The position numbers were made by a program, and so were the translations under genes. The notes beneath the pieces are model-generated. The model ran no database searches. It was not told the DNA's origin and saw only the letters and a list, made by a program, of their open reading frames with translations. From Teratosphaeria epicoccoides (lineage: Eukaryota > Ascomycota > Dothideomycetes > Mycosphaerellales > Teratosphaeriaceae), in NCBI GenBank assembly GCA_021401465.1, contig JADDMT010000156.1, forward strand, positions 1-59,427: a stretch of DNA of 59,427 nucleotides. Reading direction: 5' to 3'. Below are positions 21,919 through 33,799 of this stretch, in pieces. How positions within the stretch are numbered: the stretch's first letter is position 1; every line of letters starts with the position of its first letter.

Positions 21919-24843
21919 TCACGGCCATGTTACAAGGTCGGGTCGCGCGCTCGCTGTCGCATTTGGCGGTATAGCATAACCTACCAAAGCCAAATTCACG
22001 ATCGCAGCTAGCCCGTAGTTCGCCAAGTTGTTCGTCGATAACCAAGCCGCCTCATCCACAGCATTCAAAACCTCACTCCCGTTCAGCCTCGTGCTGACCC
22101 ACGTCCCTGTGGTATCATTGAACCCATTATCACCGTCCGAGTGGAACTCCGCCCATGCCTTCTTTGCCAGGGTCGTGTTGCCAGTCCGAGACGCAGCGTA
22201 CGCCAGTAAACGAGACGTGCCTTGCGCTAAGGAACGATCGCTCCATGAAGCACCGTATCGGGCCTTTTGCTCCGCGGGTGTAGCGAAGTAATAGTAGCAG
22301 TAGTCTAAGAAAGCAGCCTCGAAGCCTTTGGGCAGGCCTTCGCCGTAGTGGTAGCTGAGTTCGTCGATGACTTCCATCAGCCCGAAAACAGCAGAGAGGT
22401 GTGTGACAAAGATGTAGCCGGCGTTATTTGGGTCTCCGGGCGGCGGATGCATGGTCCCATCGTCTGGGCTTAACAAGCCGTAGCCGGTGATAAATTGGTT
22501 CTTTAGGTCCACGACGCCCCTGATAGAATTGGTGAGTTTGGTCTTTGCTTCGTGCCAACGAGGTCCACGTCGTTCCCATTCGAGCAGCCAGGATGCCGAG
22601 AGAGAGGACCAGTCGGTGCCAAGGGAGATGGCTCCACTGAAGATTGGTCAGTCATTGTACATGTACGGTCAGCAGAAATTCGGGATAGAACCGAACGACA
22701 TACACACTGTTATTGGCAGTCTGCGTGTAGTTGTCCGTCCTGACCTTGCGGTTCGGATCTAGATAGAGGAAGGTCTTGTCCATATCAAGAGTTTCCGAGA
22801 TTGTTTCGCCCACTCGCTCGTCGCCTCCAGATATGTAGTAGAATATCTTGCGGTACTGTGGTTGAGCAATACGGGCTTGCTTTCCACTGTCGCCCCAGTG
22901 CTGGACACCATGGCGAGTGCCTAGGCCTTTCCATTTCCCTTCTCGTAGAACCGCAGTCAGCAAATAGAGGCTATGAGAAGCGACAGGGACAACGTACCAA
23001 TATGATATATGTCTACCTCACTCGTATGCCTCGTCTCAGCCTCATAAAAGCGCCAAGCATCTTTCCCACCAGTCTTTAGGAAGTAATTGCCAAAGAATAA
23101 ATTGGGCGACAACTCAGAATTGTCCCAAGCATACCCTCCGACGTCGTACCGCCACTGATGGCGAACGCTGTCGTAAGTGTGCATGAAGTCTCCATAATCC
23201 AAGAAGCCGTACCAACGTCGGTCTTCGACTTGGCCTTGATAAAATCTCGCCAGAAAATCTAGATTTGACTCAATGGCAGCAGCCGCAGGGCTCGAGTAGT
23301 CTGGCGGACTCCAATAGTCGCCGAGCGCCTGGGTCTTCTTGATATATGTCGGCTCCGCAACCAGCACCGGCGGGTCATTGGTGTGCTGTATCAAAGTCGC
23401 CAAGTGGTTCCGCGAAGGCGTCTCGTCAAAAGCATATATAAAGAGCTCGGTCGTCCTAGCAATTCCATACGGAGTATCGAAACCTGGTTCCCAGTCCTCG
23501 TATGTGACCTCGAGCGCCGCGCTCTGCTCGGTCCAATTCTCGACTCCAACATCATCATGATACGGCCTCAAGTCCAGAGGTTGCGCCTCAGGACTGTAGA
23601 TCCATACCGTTATTTCACCAACATCTGACGCCGCGTTCCTGATGTCGAGACCTGTTGGGTAGCGCTTCCAGAAGTCTCGAAGGCCAACAGCGAGACCGCC
23701 TTTGGTAGCACCGCCAAGGTACACTAAGCCTTCCGACCTAGTTGCGCCAGGGATTCCTATCCAGCCTTGGCCGGGTTTAGCGCGTTTCTTCAATGTGAAG
23801 CCATCTGGCGAAAGCTGTGACAGGCGGTAGTCGCCGAATGCTGGTATCCAGTGCAGTTGACTTGAATCGATTGCTGCCCACGTAGATATGTCAGGAACTT
23901 TGGTGCCGTTGAACTGAGCTTCCGTGACGTTGGCTCCAGGATTTCTTCTCAATCCGGAGAGACCTCTTACAGATTCGCTGAGCAAGCCTCCATTGACCCC
24001 AGCAAGTCGGATGTGGCGATCATAGAGTTCTTCTCCAGCCAATGGCACATCGAACCGAATGCCGATGGATGTAATGAAGTCTTTGCTGGCTTGACCGTCG
24101 AAGATCAAAGTGTGGACGACTCGAATGGCATCACTGTCGGCATATAAGTAGAAACGGAGGATGAATGGCAGCCATGTAGCGTGTGCAGCGTCCTCGGTAG
24201 CTTCGTGAGAGCCGCGTACGGTGATAAGAGTGCGTACAGGGCCCGATCCGTCAACAGTCACATTGTCAACCTTGCTGCGGGACTGTAAGCGGTCAATAGC
24301 TGAGGTGTCGGAGCCCTCTCCATCGCCGTAGATACCAGATTGTGAGGTAAGCACCAATCTACCATTCTGACCAACCACTCTGCCGCCCGCCGTTCGTATC
24401 TCGCCGATGATCGAACTGCCCTCTCTGGGAAAGGACACAACAATCTTGCCAGTACCCACCGTGACACTGTTGCTCGACTCGGTCAACACAAGGCCTGGTT
24501 CCCGAGAGCTTTTCGTGTTTCCAGAAAAAGCGGTGATCACATATTCATCGCGCAAGCTGTCAGACTGAGGCACAGCATGCGCAGTCCACTTCAGCGAATC
24601 GTCCGCCCAGAACGCCGTCGGCCAGCTTTGAATCTCGGTATCCACCGAAATGAACTGGGTGCTATTCAAGAAGTACTGTCCTTTAGGCCAAGGAAGGCCG
24701 AACGTGGTTCCAGAGCTATACGCGGGCTTCCCGCCCAGCCACAACACTTTGACGCTTCCTGAGCTGGCATCGATATCTTGCTGTGCAAGCGCTCTGTGGA
24801 GCAGACAGAAACAGACAAGCTCGCAAAGCAAATCGACCTTCAT
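21919..24843 (-). CDS. Secreted PcRGLX/YetA-like polysaccharide lyase
   Basis: Exons 24843-22998, 22941-22704 and 22636-21919 (introns of 56 and 67 bp) encode 933 aa. A signal peptide ends near ALA-QQ (about residue 21). The rest is a large extracellular protein with several N-glycosylation sequons and no membrane helix. The arrangement and motifs (N-terminal WLGGKPAYSSGTTFGLPWPKG, central YGFLDYGDFMHTYD and WAWDN-like YAWDNSE, then GTRHGVQHWGDS and GTDWSS) match the exo-rhamnogalacturonan lyase/YetA-like family. In fungi this family includes PL42 enzymes that cleave L-rhamnose-alpha-1,4-glucuronate caps on arabinogalactan and gum. The likely role is breakdown of plant exudate or arabinogalactan. 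The exact substrate is inferred. The gene ends 67 bp from the convergent hydrolase gene. Confidence 0.85.
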
Positions 24844-26285
24844 CGTCGCAGTACATTGAGACCCGGGCCCAAGGACCTGCGAGACACGAGGACTATGATA
24901 TCTGCACGAGAACCTACCTGCGCGTATTTAAACCAGAGGACTCTCCAGACAGCCTAATGACCTGCCTATAAAGTAGTCTCGGTCGATGTGGCCCCGAGCA
25001 CGAATTGATGTCGTGCTGTGGCGATACCCAGTCGGGACTAAGAAAGGATATACCATGTCGATCGACCCTGTGGACAGCTCAACAAAAGTCCCTACAGGCA
25101 GCACTAGTCTGTCACGGACACAGGCGACGATGCGAATCCTGTCAAAATCCGCTCTCGCATCGAGCAGCTATCAACCGCAGCTGGCCAAAACGTTGTGCAT
25201 ATGCCTGCCTCGGGAAACCATCCTCTGGAGACCAACGAGGTACAGTCCCATCTGCGGCGTGCGCAGAGGCCAAAGAGCGAGGATCGAGCTTGTTCTTACC
25301 AGCAGACCCTCATGCAAGCCTCCCCTCAGCTTCTAGCAATCTCAACGATTTCTGTCAACCACAATATGCGCGGTCCCGACGTGTATTACGAATTGAAGCT
25401 GCCTTTAGGCATTTCCAGGAGCTGTCTCCGCAGAGCAGTGGAAATGCGAGCATTTTCCTCGCCGTGAACAGGGTGCTTCCATGCACGGATCCATACCTAA
25501 GAGCAGCTCCACGGGGCATGAGGATTCAAAAAAACGGCAAGCTCCAGCGTCAAATCTCAAAGATCACTCAGTTCGTCCAGAAGATATAGATAAGCAGAGA
25601 CACTGTCGGAGGTGCTCGACGGCATTGAAGATTTCAAACTACCTTTCGATGTCCTTCTCGGCTGTATTTCTAGAGATCAAGCAGCTTGAATACACCTAGT
25701 ACCCCGTCAGCTATCAAAGTGATTGGTTCGGCTAAGATCCTCCTACTACCCAGCCCATTGTCAAGTCGTCATGGCCCTCGTCATGGCGCAACTCGCAGAA
25801 TCCACATGGTTTCGATCCGCCGCAAGGATAATTGGGATCCAATGACTGGGATACCTTGGCTTCAACACTTCTCCAACGGAGTACGGGCCGCATACCTCTC
25901 TGGTTGACGGCTTCCCAAGTGCATGTAGCCGGACATCGCACGACAAGCCCAGCTCCAGAGCGGCCTCGGTAATAGTACATATCATACAGATCTATGCATC
26001 TCTTCGTTCATACTCCCCTGAGCAACATCCCACACTCTTCGACTACAGCTCGCTTCTATGTAAAATGGGTATAAGTAGCACAAGAGCTCGGTAAACGTGC
26101 CCTGATTCGCCTGAGCTGAGAACACAAAACACGCCTTTGCCATGAACCATATCCCAAACGCCCTTGATAGACCCAGAATCGCCTTCTGTACGCGAGAAAC
26201 TTGATCGGCTTTGCCAGCTGGACCATGCTTAAAGGAAGCACAGTCAAACCCGTCTCGTGTCGTACATAAATGGCGAGGAGATCAG
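24844..26285. other. Intergenic region, lyase promoter and acetyltransferase 3' flank
   Basis: 1.4 kb with no convincing gene. The first 150 bp should hold the lyase promoter (TATA-like word at 24925-24932). The far end carries the 3' flank of the MYST acetyltransferase. The short plus-strand frames at 24986-25700 have no recognisable content. Confidence 0.5.
24925..24932 (-). promoter_or_regulatory. TATA-like element of the polysaccharide lyase
   Basis: Read on the minus strand this is TTTAAATA, about 82 bp upstream of the lyase ATG at 24843. That is the same distance as the TATA box of the neighbouring hydrolase. The motif is a variant, so this is tentative. Confidence 0.4.
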
Positions 26286-29200
26286 CTACTCATACTTGAT
26301 CTCCCCGTCATCCTCCTCCTCGCCTTCAGCGTCTTCATCGCTACCCTCAACATTGTCCACGACCGCATCTTCTGCATCTTTCTCAGCCGGGTCCGCAGCG
26401 GTATCGGCAACCAAGTCCGCCGCAGTTACCACGTCTCCCAACTTACTTCTCGTCCTTCTTGACGACGCGCTGGCCGCTACACTCCGACTTGGACTAGGTC
26501 GGCTCGCTCTCGCTGTCGCAGCCCGCCTCACTGGTGTCCCATACGTGGCCCCCCTGCTTCTCACGCGTGGCCGGCCGGGCCGGCGTTTGGCGCTCGATAC
26601 TATACCAGGCACCGGAGGGAAGATCTCGAATCGCGTCGGGGGGACATGGCCGGCAGGAGACATGGGCTGAGAATCAGGGATCGAATTCATGGAATGGATG
26701 GGAGATGGGCTGCGAGTATGATTGCCGTTGGGAGTCTTGCGGGGAGAGGAGCGACGAGGAGGTGATACGGTCGTTGAGGGTTTGCGTTCATTCTCTGTTG
26801 TGATGGAGGGTTGTGGTGTCAAAGCCTTGTCGATAGGTGGACTTCTCTTGCGATCTTTAGAGGGTGAAGTGGAGTTGCCGTTGGTTCTGGGGTCTGGCGC
26901 TTCAGTAGACTCTGTTGCGTCGTGCTGGTTTTCCTCGCCTGGGGTGGCGACGTCCTGCTGATCCGTGCTTGTTCGCTGCACCACATCCTTGGGCGGGGAA
27001 GTAATGGTTGGCACGCCTTCATCTTCCCTCGGTGCAACGGTCTGCATGGGCTGGTTCGCTTCTTCTCCCATGGCGAATAGGTTTGTCGGCCGGCCCATCA
27101 CGTAAGGAGTCCAGCACAGATTTCCGGGGTGTAGCTTGATGTGCGCCTTCTTCTCGTGCTTTTCCACATACTCCTTCATGTAGTCGTAATCGAGGCGGAA
27201 AGCATACTGTCTCGTGATCGGATCTCGCACCAGAAATCTCAAGGCTTCCAAGGTTGCAATGATGTCGTCAGGAGTCATGCCCGTTTCACGTGCGATTTGC
27301 ACAATAGACAATTGACCTTCATCCTCTGGATTTGATTCCTTGCCTTGATACCGCAACAGCAGGCCGCAAAGAACATTGCGCCAGTAGGAACGGTAGGAAA
27401 CCAATCCCATGTCGGACAGCGGTTTCTCTGGTGAGCCTGTCCTGCCCTCGACCTTTGTCAAAAGGTACGAGAACTCGATTAGCACTCTACCGAACCCGCG
27501 GCGCATGTGCACAGGTAGCACGAGGATGCAGCTGACGTTGTTCCCAGGATTGCTCAGCGCGGCGTCAAATGGCGTTTCCGTGCTGTTCGACGGTTGTGGT
27601 GCGCTGCCATTGCCTTTTTGAGTGCTTTGGCTCTCGTCGAAAGGGTTGTTGGAATTCTTGGTTGGCGGAGGACCTAATCCCCTCTTCTCCTTCGAGAAGT
27701 AGCCGACGAAATGACAGCCGAATTCATCGTTTTCGGTCATGATGTAAAAGAGAAATGGCTCAACATCGTAGTACAAGGTCTTGGAGCCGAGAAACAGCTT
27801 GGCCAACAGGCATAAGTTCTGACAGTAGAGCGGATTCTTGCGACCGTCAACTTCGAAAAACGAGATAACGGTCTCTTTGCCAGTCTCTGGGTTCGTGACG
27901 CGATCGCGGTAGATCTCGTCGCCAGGTGGATGCTTCGCCTGACACTTGAGCTTGTGCCGCCACGCCACGTAGTCGGACGACATGTACTTCAAGCAGAACT
28001 CGCATATGAAGAGGTGTCTATTTCGGCTGTACTCCTCCGGATATGGTGCAGCATGCCATGTGTCGATTTCATACTGACCAAAGTTGATGCATTTGATTTT
28101 GCTTGCAGGACCTGAAGTCGACTTGGAGCGAGCGGGCGTGGGTGCAGCGTTCCCCATCTGCGCGAGCTTCTCTCTCCACTGCTGGTCCGCCTTCTCGCGA
28201 GCGTCTTGAAATGCTTTACGATCGGCCTCGTTTGGATATGTTCGAGCAGTATCAGCCTCGGCATCGGTCAAGATGCCGCCATACGGCTTGCCTTTCAACT
28301 CGTCTGTCTCGCGATCCGGAAAAGCGTAGAACGGATTTGAATACATCGTCGTCTGCACTGCTGGAAACTGCGACGGCTCTTCAGGTTCGACAGTGACTGT
28401 GCGGCGGCTGTTCCGAATGCGACGTGCTCGATCGCGCTCGCGCCGTCTCTGCTTCTTTTGCACTTCCTTGTCGATGTGGTCAAATTGTGCGGCGGTGACG
28501 GGTATTGACACAACGATGCTGCGTGGTTCGTCAGTGCGCGAAATGATGTGAGCGCCTCTGAGCTTCGGCTTTAAGTGACGAAGTGGCCGGCCGGTTCGCG
28601 ACTTGGGTGAATCAACATCGGTCGCGCCGTCCGTTCCACCGACAGATTGTTCGCCACCATTGGCAAGCTCGTCGGCTTCGTCCTCGTCTGCACGTGGGCT
28701 GGCTCGCTGACGCTTTCTGTTGACGGCTGGTCGCGGCATCTCTTCATCATCTCCCGAAGGCGTCTTACGCTTCCTGAGCGACCTTGACCCATCCAGAGCA
28801 TCATCAGGCAAGACAAGTGTGTTGAATATGGAATGCGAATCAGGCTTGATGCCACCTCTCGCCGCCGGCAACAGATCGCGTGCCATCTTGGGTGCAGAGG
28901 ACCGTCTTCGAGAGGACGATAGCATCTCTGGGACGTTCTTGAAGTCGGCCTCCAGGCCGTTGGCCACACAATCTTTGCATCGCCATGTTCTGCCATCTGC
29001 GTTGTCTTGTCAGTGGCTGCATGTCTTTAAATGTTCGCTTGGCGCCGTGCAGCGCCGCATAGGATTGGTCACCTACCTTCTTCGGGACTAATGGTAGCCC
29101 CGGCTTCTCGTGCGCATTGCCGATGAGCTGCAGCAAGAACGGAAGTCAGCGTCTAGACCCTGATCTTGCGTTTATATTTCACTTCGAAGTATGTTTCTTT

Positions 29201-29735
29201 CAGGTTTTCGACAAAGTCCAGATTTGGACGTACCATTGTCTCCACACACAGAGCATGCAAGATATTCTTCGTACTCTTCGCTGGGATCGTGTTCTTCGTC
29301 TTGGCCACAGAATCTGCGAGGGATTAGCAAGGCTGTCTCTTCCACTTTTTGGACATGCACTTACACGCAACGACTGCCGCCGGACTGACCGACCTCTAAG
29401 TCGTCACCGGCGTCGTCGGCGGCCTCCCAGTTTTCTTCCTCATCGCCAGACTCGGAGGTGTCATCGCCAGACGCATCATCCTCAGCTTCTGCATCAACCT
29501 CGGAATCCGTCTCTTCTACCTTGCCTTTTCGAGATCGCACCGCTCTGGTTTTGACGGCGCCAACCACCTCGCCCTCATCCTCGCCATCCTCATCATCTTC
29601 ATCGGCAATTTCCGCATCCGCGTCCGAGCCTTCATGCTCAGCAGCCTTAGCCTCAGCATCAGGCTTTTCAGCTTGCAACTCCGCTTCCAGCTCCTCCGCC
29701 ACCTCCGCATCCTGATCCTCGTCAATCACAGCCAT
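26286..29735 (-). CDS. PHD-MYST histone acetyltransferase (Sas3/KAT6-type)
   Basis: Exons 29735-29365, 29313-29234, 29127-29077 and 28996-26286 (introns of 51, 106 and 80 bp) encode 1070 aa. After a long acidic N-terminus a C4HC3 PHD finger is rebuilt across all four exons: Cys123, Cys126, Cys144, Cys147, His152, Cys155, Cys174 and Cys177. The MYST domain has its C2HC zinc finger (Cys499, Cys502, His515, Cys519), catalytic Cys657 (NVSCILVLP), the acetyl-CoA loop RRGFGR and general base Glu691 (SPEKPLSD). The Cys-Glu spacing of 34 residues is that of Esa1. About 45 residues rich in Asn/Ser/Pro are inserted at 606-652 inside the catalytic domain. The C-terminal tail is basic, then strongly acidic. 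A PHD finger plus MYST suggests the catalytic subunit of a NuA3-like complex acetylating histone H3 in the nucleus. The ATG at 29735 is the first in frame. Confidence 0.93.
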
Positions 29736-30442
29736 CTCCTTGCTATTTGCTCTGTACTGCACCCCGCGACCACGCAGCCCTCTCGGCGTCGGCGGGGCGA
29801 CACGGTTTAGTACGAGCGTAGCCAGCTTGGCTTCGGTATGTCGGGAGCTGCTCTAGTACCTCGTTGGCAGCATCAGCGCCCTATATCGCTCGTAATGGAT
29901 ACCAATGCCTTGACGCCGCCACTGCCACCAGATCGCAGAGATTGTCCGCCCAGTGTCTGCTTTGCCGTTTTCGCGTCTTGTTGACGCGTCTATGTGATTA
30001 GGCACGTGTCTATGAGCTTTTGCAGCTTCTTTCAGGTGATTCCGAGCGGCAGTGGAACAGTTCTGAGCGTATTGGCAACTGACGGGGTAACTTTCGCGCT
30101 ATCGCTGATCTATGGGCGCTGCAGTGCCTTTGTAGTATTTCTGAGTAATTTTGCCGTGTCGTACGTGATGATGCGACACACGAAATGCTGTTTATGAGTA
30201 TCTTGAGGGCGTGGGAGAGTTGATACGAGCCTTGGGTCTCCTGTTGCGGGCGTCTTTGGAGGTCCCAGCTCACTGCCCTGGCCACAATGTGGGGTAGACA
30301 CGATCTTTGCCTTACCCACGGCGTTTTGCATTGTCGCCCAGATACTTCCACCACCTCCATAACGAGTGTCGAGGACGCAAATACATCCCTGTGTCTACCC
30401 ACTCGCGCACGACGCGCCGAGCATCCGGACAACATCGCGATC
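29736..30442. promoter_or_regulatory. Divergent promoter region, acetyltransferase / NDUFA1
   Basis: 707 bp between divergent start codons. No TATA box is obvious, as expected for two housekeeping genes. No other feature was recognised. Confidence 0.5.
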
Positions 30443-30955
30443 ATGGTATGACTACCCAAGCCGAACGGCCGAACTGTGCGTTACGGTACTGACCCAGCCC
30501 TAGGGCGTTCCATTCGAGGCCCTGATTCCCTATGGCATAATGCTGGCGTAGGACCACCTTCCCACCGCCCGATCACAGGCACCACACTACTGACGTCTTT
30601 GTAGCTTGTTCGGCGTCTCAGGCGCAGGTCTCACCAAGCTTAGGCACATGCAGAATGGTGGCAAGAGAGGCAGGCACAGCGTGGATCAGTGGGACAGGCA
30701 GAGTATGCAGGCCCCTACACTTCTCGGACACGCTATGGTAGTGGCGGAGGAAGGTGGTGAGGGCAAGGCTAACCCGCGGACAGTGATGGAGCGGGACCGA
30801 CGCCTTACGGGTTTCTTGCGAGGACAGACGGACAATGTGCAGGCGCCGCCGGGTTTCGAGCTCAGTCATCCCTGGAAGGTGAGTTTGCTACTATCAGTGC
30901 TAGAACAGGGAAACAGGTGCTGACGACGTTCAAGCTCGAGAAAGCGATCATGTAA
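30443..30955 (+). CDS. Complex I MWFE-type subunit NDUFA1 (9.8-kDa subunit)
   Basis: Five small exons, 30443-30445, 30504-30547, 30605-30702, 30784-30878 and 30935-30955, encode 86 aa. The first exon contains only the ATG. It is followed immediately by a 58-bp intron (GTATGA..CCTAG). The other introns are 57, 81 and 56 bp. The spliced protein starts M-GVPFEALIPYGIMLALFG and continues with GGKRGRHSVDQWDRQMMERD and RRLTGFLRGQTDN, ending WKLEKAIM. This is the characteristic fungal NDUFA1 pattern: a short N-terminal membrane helix, then a charged matrix- or intermembrane-side tail. It is an accessory subunit of mitochondrial NADH:ubiquinone oxidoreductase needed for membrane-arm assembly. All four junctions preserve frame and restore family residues, which makes the unusual first exon credible. 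Confidence 0.93.
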
Positions 30956-30999
30956 GCTTGCGGTCGTCAACCTGGAATGCTATGAAAATGCCAACGTGG

Positions 31000-31497
31000 C
31001 TATGGTCTCGTGTCACTGGGTGGCAATCCGCTGCTGGCGCTTCGCATTCTGCTACTCGTACATGCATGCTTTATGTTGACTTTGAAGCTCACGTTCCGTC
31101 GAAGACCTTGCGCCTTGGCTCTCGAGGTCATCTCTCTCCACGCCTGGCTCAGGCGGCATCCGCGATGTGCCCGGCGGATGTGCAGTATCTTATTCTTTGT
31201 CTTGTCGCGCTCGGACCGGTATGCGAGAGCCTGGCGGCGCTCGACGTAGGCGATTGCGCCGATATCGCCGCTTTGAGCAGCAGCGCGTTTCTCACGCTTG
31301 TAGCGCGTGTACCATGGAACGTGGCCTGGGGCAGAAGTCAGCATCGTGTATGTACGTAAGGCTAACGCGTGTAGAGCAGCGATCGGGCAGGTGATGGCGA
31401 GCAGCAGGCGGTGATCTGTCTCGGCCAGTGATCCAGGTGGTGACGGTGATGTGTCCGCGGAGTGTGGTGCCAGAGAGTTGATGCTATCAATAGACAT
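31000..31497 (-). CDS. Small hypothetical protein with one membrane helix
   Basis: An ATG-started frame encodes 165 aa and is convergent with NDUFA1 (44 bp apart). It has a polar N-terminus, one hydrophobic segment (RLLLAITCPIAALHALAL, about residues 30-48), then a strongly basic helical region (HVPWYTRYKREKRAAAQ, AYVERRQALAYRSERDKTKN). The first 110 residues look like a real membrane-anchored protein. The last 50 look less convincing and may belong to an unrecognised intron or 3' UTR. I do not recognise a family. Confidence 0.4.
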   Translation of the reverse strand: MSIDSINSLAPHSADTSPSPPGSLAETDHRLLLAITCPIAALHALALRTYTMLTSAPGHVPWYTRYKREKRAAAQSGDIGAIAYVERRQALAYRSERDKTKNKILHIRRAHRGCRLSQAWREMTSRAKAQGLRRNVSFKVNIKHACTSSRMRSASSGLPPSDTRP

Positions 31498-31586
31498 TCA
31501 GTGCGTGATGCGTGATCGACAATTTGAGAGAAGGTGCGCGTCTCCTATGTTATGTGTCAGTAAACATGTCTGAGAGCGGTCAAACA

Positions 31587-32327
31587 CTCGAGGCGGCAGT
31601 CAAGCTCTTATGAGCATTCGAAAATTTGTTATGCATATCATGAGGATGTTGTGCTCGGAGTCGTGCCTAGGAAATTCGGTGAAGCTCGTTGCTTCAAACG
31701 TGGTTGGACACTGCGAGAACTGATCGCATATGATGAGGTGGTCTTCTTCAACGCTTGCTGGCATGATATTGGCGAAATCTGTTCCCGATCTTGGATTTGG
31801 AATTCCACGCATTACCGGAATCGACGAGTCTGTCCTCCATGAAAGTGTCATGGGCAGCCCGTCGTGAAACCACAAGGACGGAGGATCAGGCATATTGTCT
31901 CTTGGGCATCTTCGACGTCACCATGCCGATACTACAGTATATGGTGAGCCATATAAGGCTTTCCCAAAGTTGCAAGAAGCCATAATGCGCAGCACAACCG
32001 ATCACTCAATCCTCTGCCATGGCGGCCCTGGTTCAATTTCCCAGTACCCTAAGGATTTTTCAGACATCGGTATACAGGGCCATTTGCAAAGAGATTTGAA
32101 GCGCTCCAGGCAAAAATATCACCCTGTGGTCTGGGATGCGTCGACACCTTGGAAATGATCAGCACAGGTGATGAACCTTAAGTCACCTTTCTGGAGGTCG
32201 AACACGGTAGAGACAAGTACCATGCAGTTCTGAATTGCAGTATCAAGACAATTTTGAAGGTTGGATAGCGCTTTCGGTCGCTACTGAGAGGGACATTCGA
32301 GACGGCAGAATAGTCGGCTGGATCTAA
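31587..32327 (+). pseudogene. Decayed HET (heterokaryon incompatibility) domain gene
   Basis: Pieces of one HET domain follow each other in the right order but in changing frames. They are an EHSKICYAYHEDV piece, FKRGWTLRELIAYDEVVFF (frame of 31651), SWAARRETTRTEDQAYCLLG then IFDVTMP (frame of 31791), YKAFPKLQEAIMRSTTDHSI (frame of 31895), KYHAVLNC (frame of 32221) and QYQDNFEGWIALSV (frame of 32238). At least four frame changes and several stops are needed, so no functional protein is possible. The N-terminal part of the domain and the start are missing. HET genes control vegetative incompatibility and are often lost or inactivated, so a fossil here is ordinary biology. No transposon boundary was seen. 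Confidence 0.85.
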
Positions 32328-33799
32328 AAACCTCCGCGACAAGTTCGTCTGACTGTAGTTGGACCACCCGTCTGTTGCCGCACTGCGAGGGGATTCACCT
32401 GCATCGGAACATGCATGGGTGCATGTACGATGATAGCGCAATGCTCGGAGAATCGTGTTGCGGCTGCCTCCTACTCAGACGCGCCACAGTATGAAGCCTC
32501 TTGTGGACTGTAGTATTTGTGTTAAAATCGGACGAAGAAGTGAGGATTCATACTGGCCGTAATCTACCTCCAATAGGCGCCTCGCAGAGCGCTCTCTAAA
32601 TACCCGCTATAACTGTCGTAAAGTTTCGCGCCATTAAGCAGCCTATCGGAACAGTTAGCTATTGACCATAGACTGTCTTCGAAAGCGACCTTTCTTAACT
32701 TAAACGATGTCGCTAGCGAACATAGTACTGACTGACTAGGTCATACATGACAGGGACCTCTGGCATGGGATTTTGCTCGGCGAGAACCAACAGGCGGCGA
32801 CAATCGCGGCCATTGCTGTTTTTGTATCCGTGAATGCAAGTGTAGAATGAAATTTGCCATCTCTTGCAGGGACAGCACAAGCTTTATACGTAGCAGGAGC
32901 AGACTGCCTGAATTTTCTGACTCGAATTCTTCAACACCAGAGTTTGAAGTCCGATGGTGGAAGGGACATGTAGCCTTGCGAGATCTTGAGACAGCCCGGA
33001 GATCATGAGTGCAGATGTCAGATCCAGACAACAAGCACACATATGACTGCACTTTCTGGAATCTCAATCGTGCCCGTCACAAGTCGAGAGCCCGGCTTCC
33101 TTTGGTGAGTTACAGGAAAGTGATGAGGCACTCCTGGGGACTTCCTCGTCTTGGATGGCTTTCCTTATCTTGGATAATGGGATTGCACTCGGAGCTTTAC
33201 ATTTAATGGTACAATCAATGGAAAATGACGCGGATCGGTAGGTCAAGGCGCACATTCTGTCCTCACCAACGCCACCCCTCCGCACTAGATTGCCCCTGCC
33301 ATAATGCCGTCGACGGTGCATAGAAATCGTTGATCTCAATCGGAGCAGCCGTTCAACACTCGTCAAGTCGGAAGGTAGCTCTAATCTCGTGAGCTGCAAC
33401 GAGACCAGCTCGGTACTTCAGGCGAAGCCGTCGCTTCCCCCATAAATGTAGATGATGTAGCGAATGAGGTTGCTCATAGAGGATTTGCCGTGCCAGCACA
33501 GCCTTTGAATCCGCACGCCTCTCAGTGGGCACGGAATCGATCCATCGATATGATCGATCCGCATATTTGATCTGTCAACATGGTCATCGTTGTCGTCTGT
33601 CAGGCAGAATTCGAGCCCTTGGTTTTCCATATTTGATCATCGAATTCATCAAAAGCGTGCCTTCCTTGAAGGTGTATCTGCTCAAAACAGAAATGCCAAT
33701 GAACCCGACTCGCTTGATCGACGGCACCATAGGATGGCATGCGGAGCATTCTCAGATGTAGTCTACATACAAGACTTCTGGGTGTCAAGGTGCAACTCG
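32328..33799. other. Gene-free stretch beyond the HET pseudogene
   Basis: 1.5 kb, locally AT-richer than its neighbours (about 32500-32740), with only short unrelated open frames. It may contain further unrecognisable remnants of the HET gene. The right end is the 3' flank of the acyltransferase. Confidence 0.45.
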
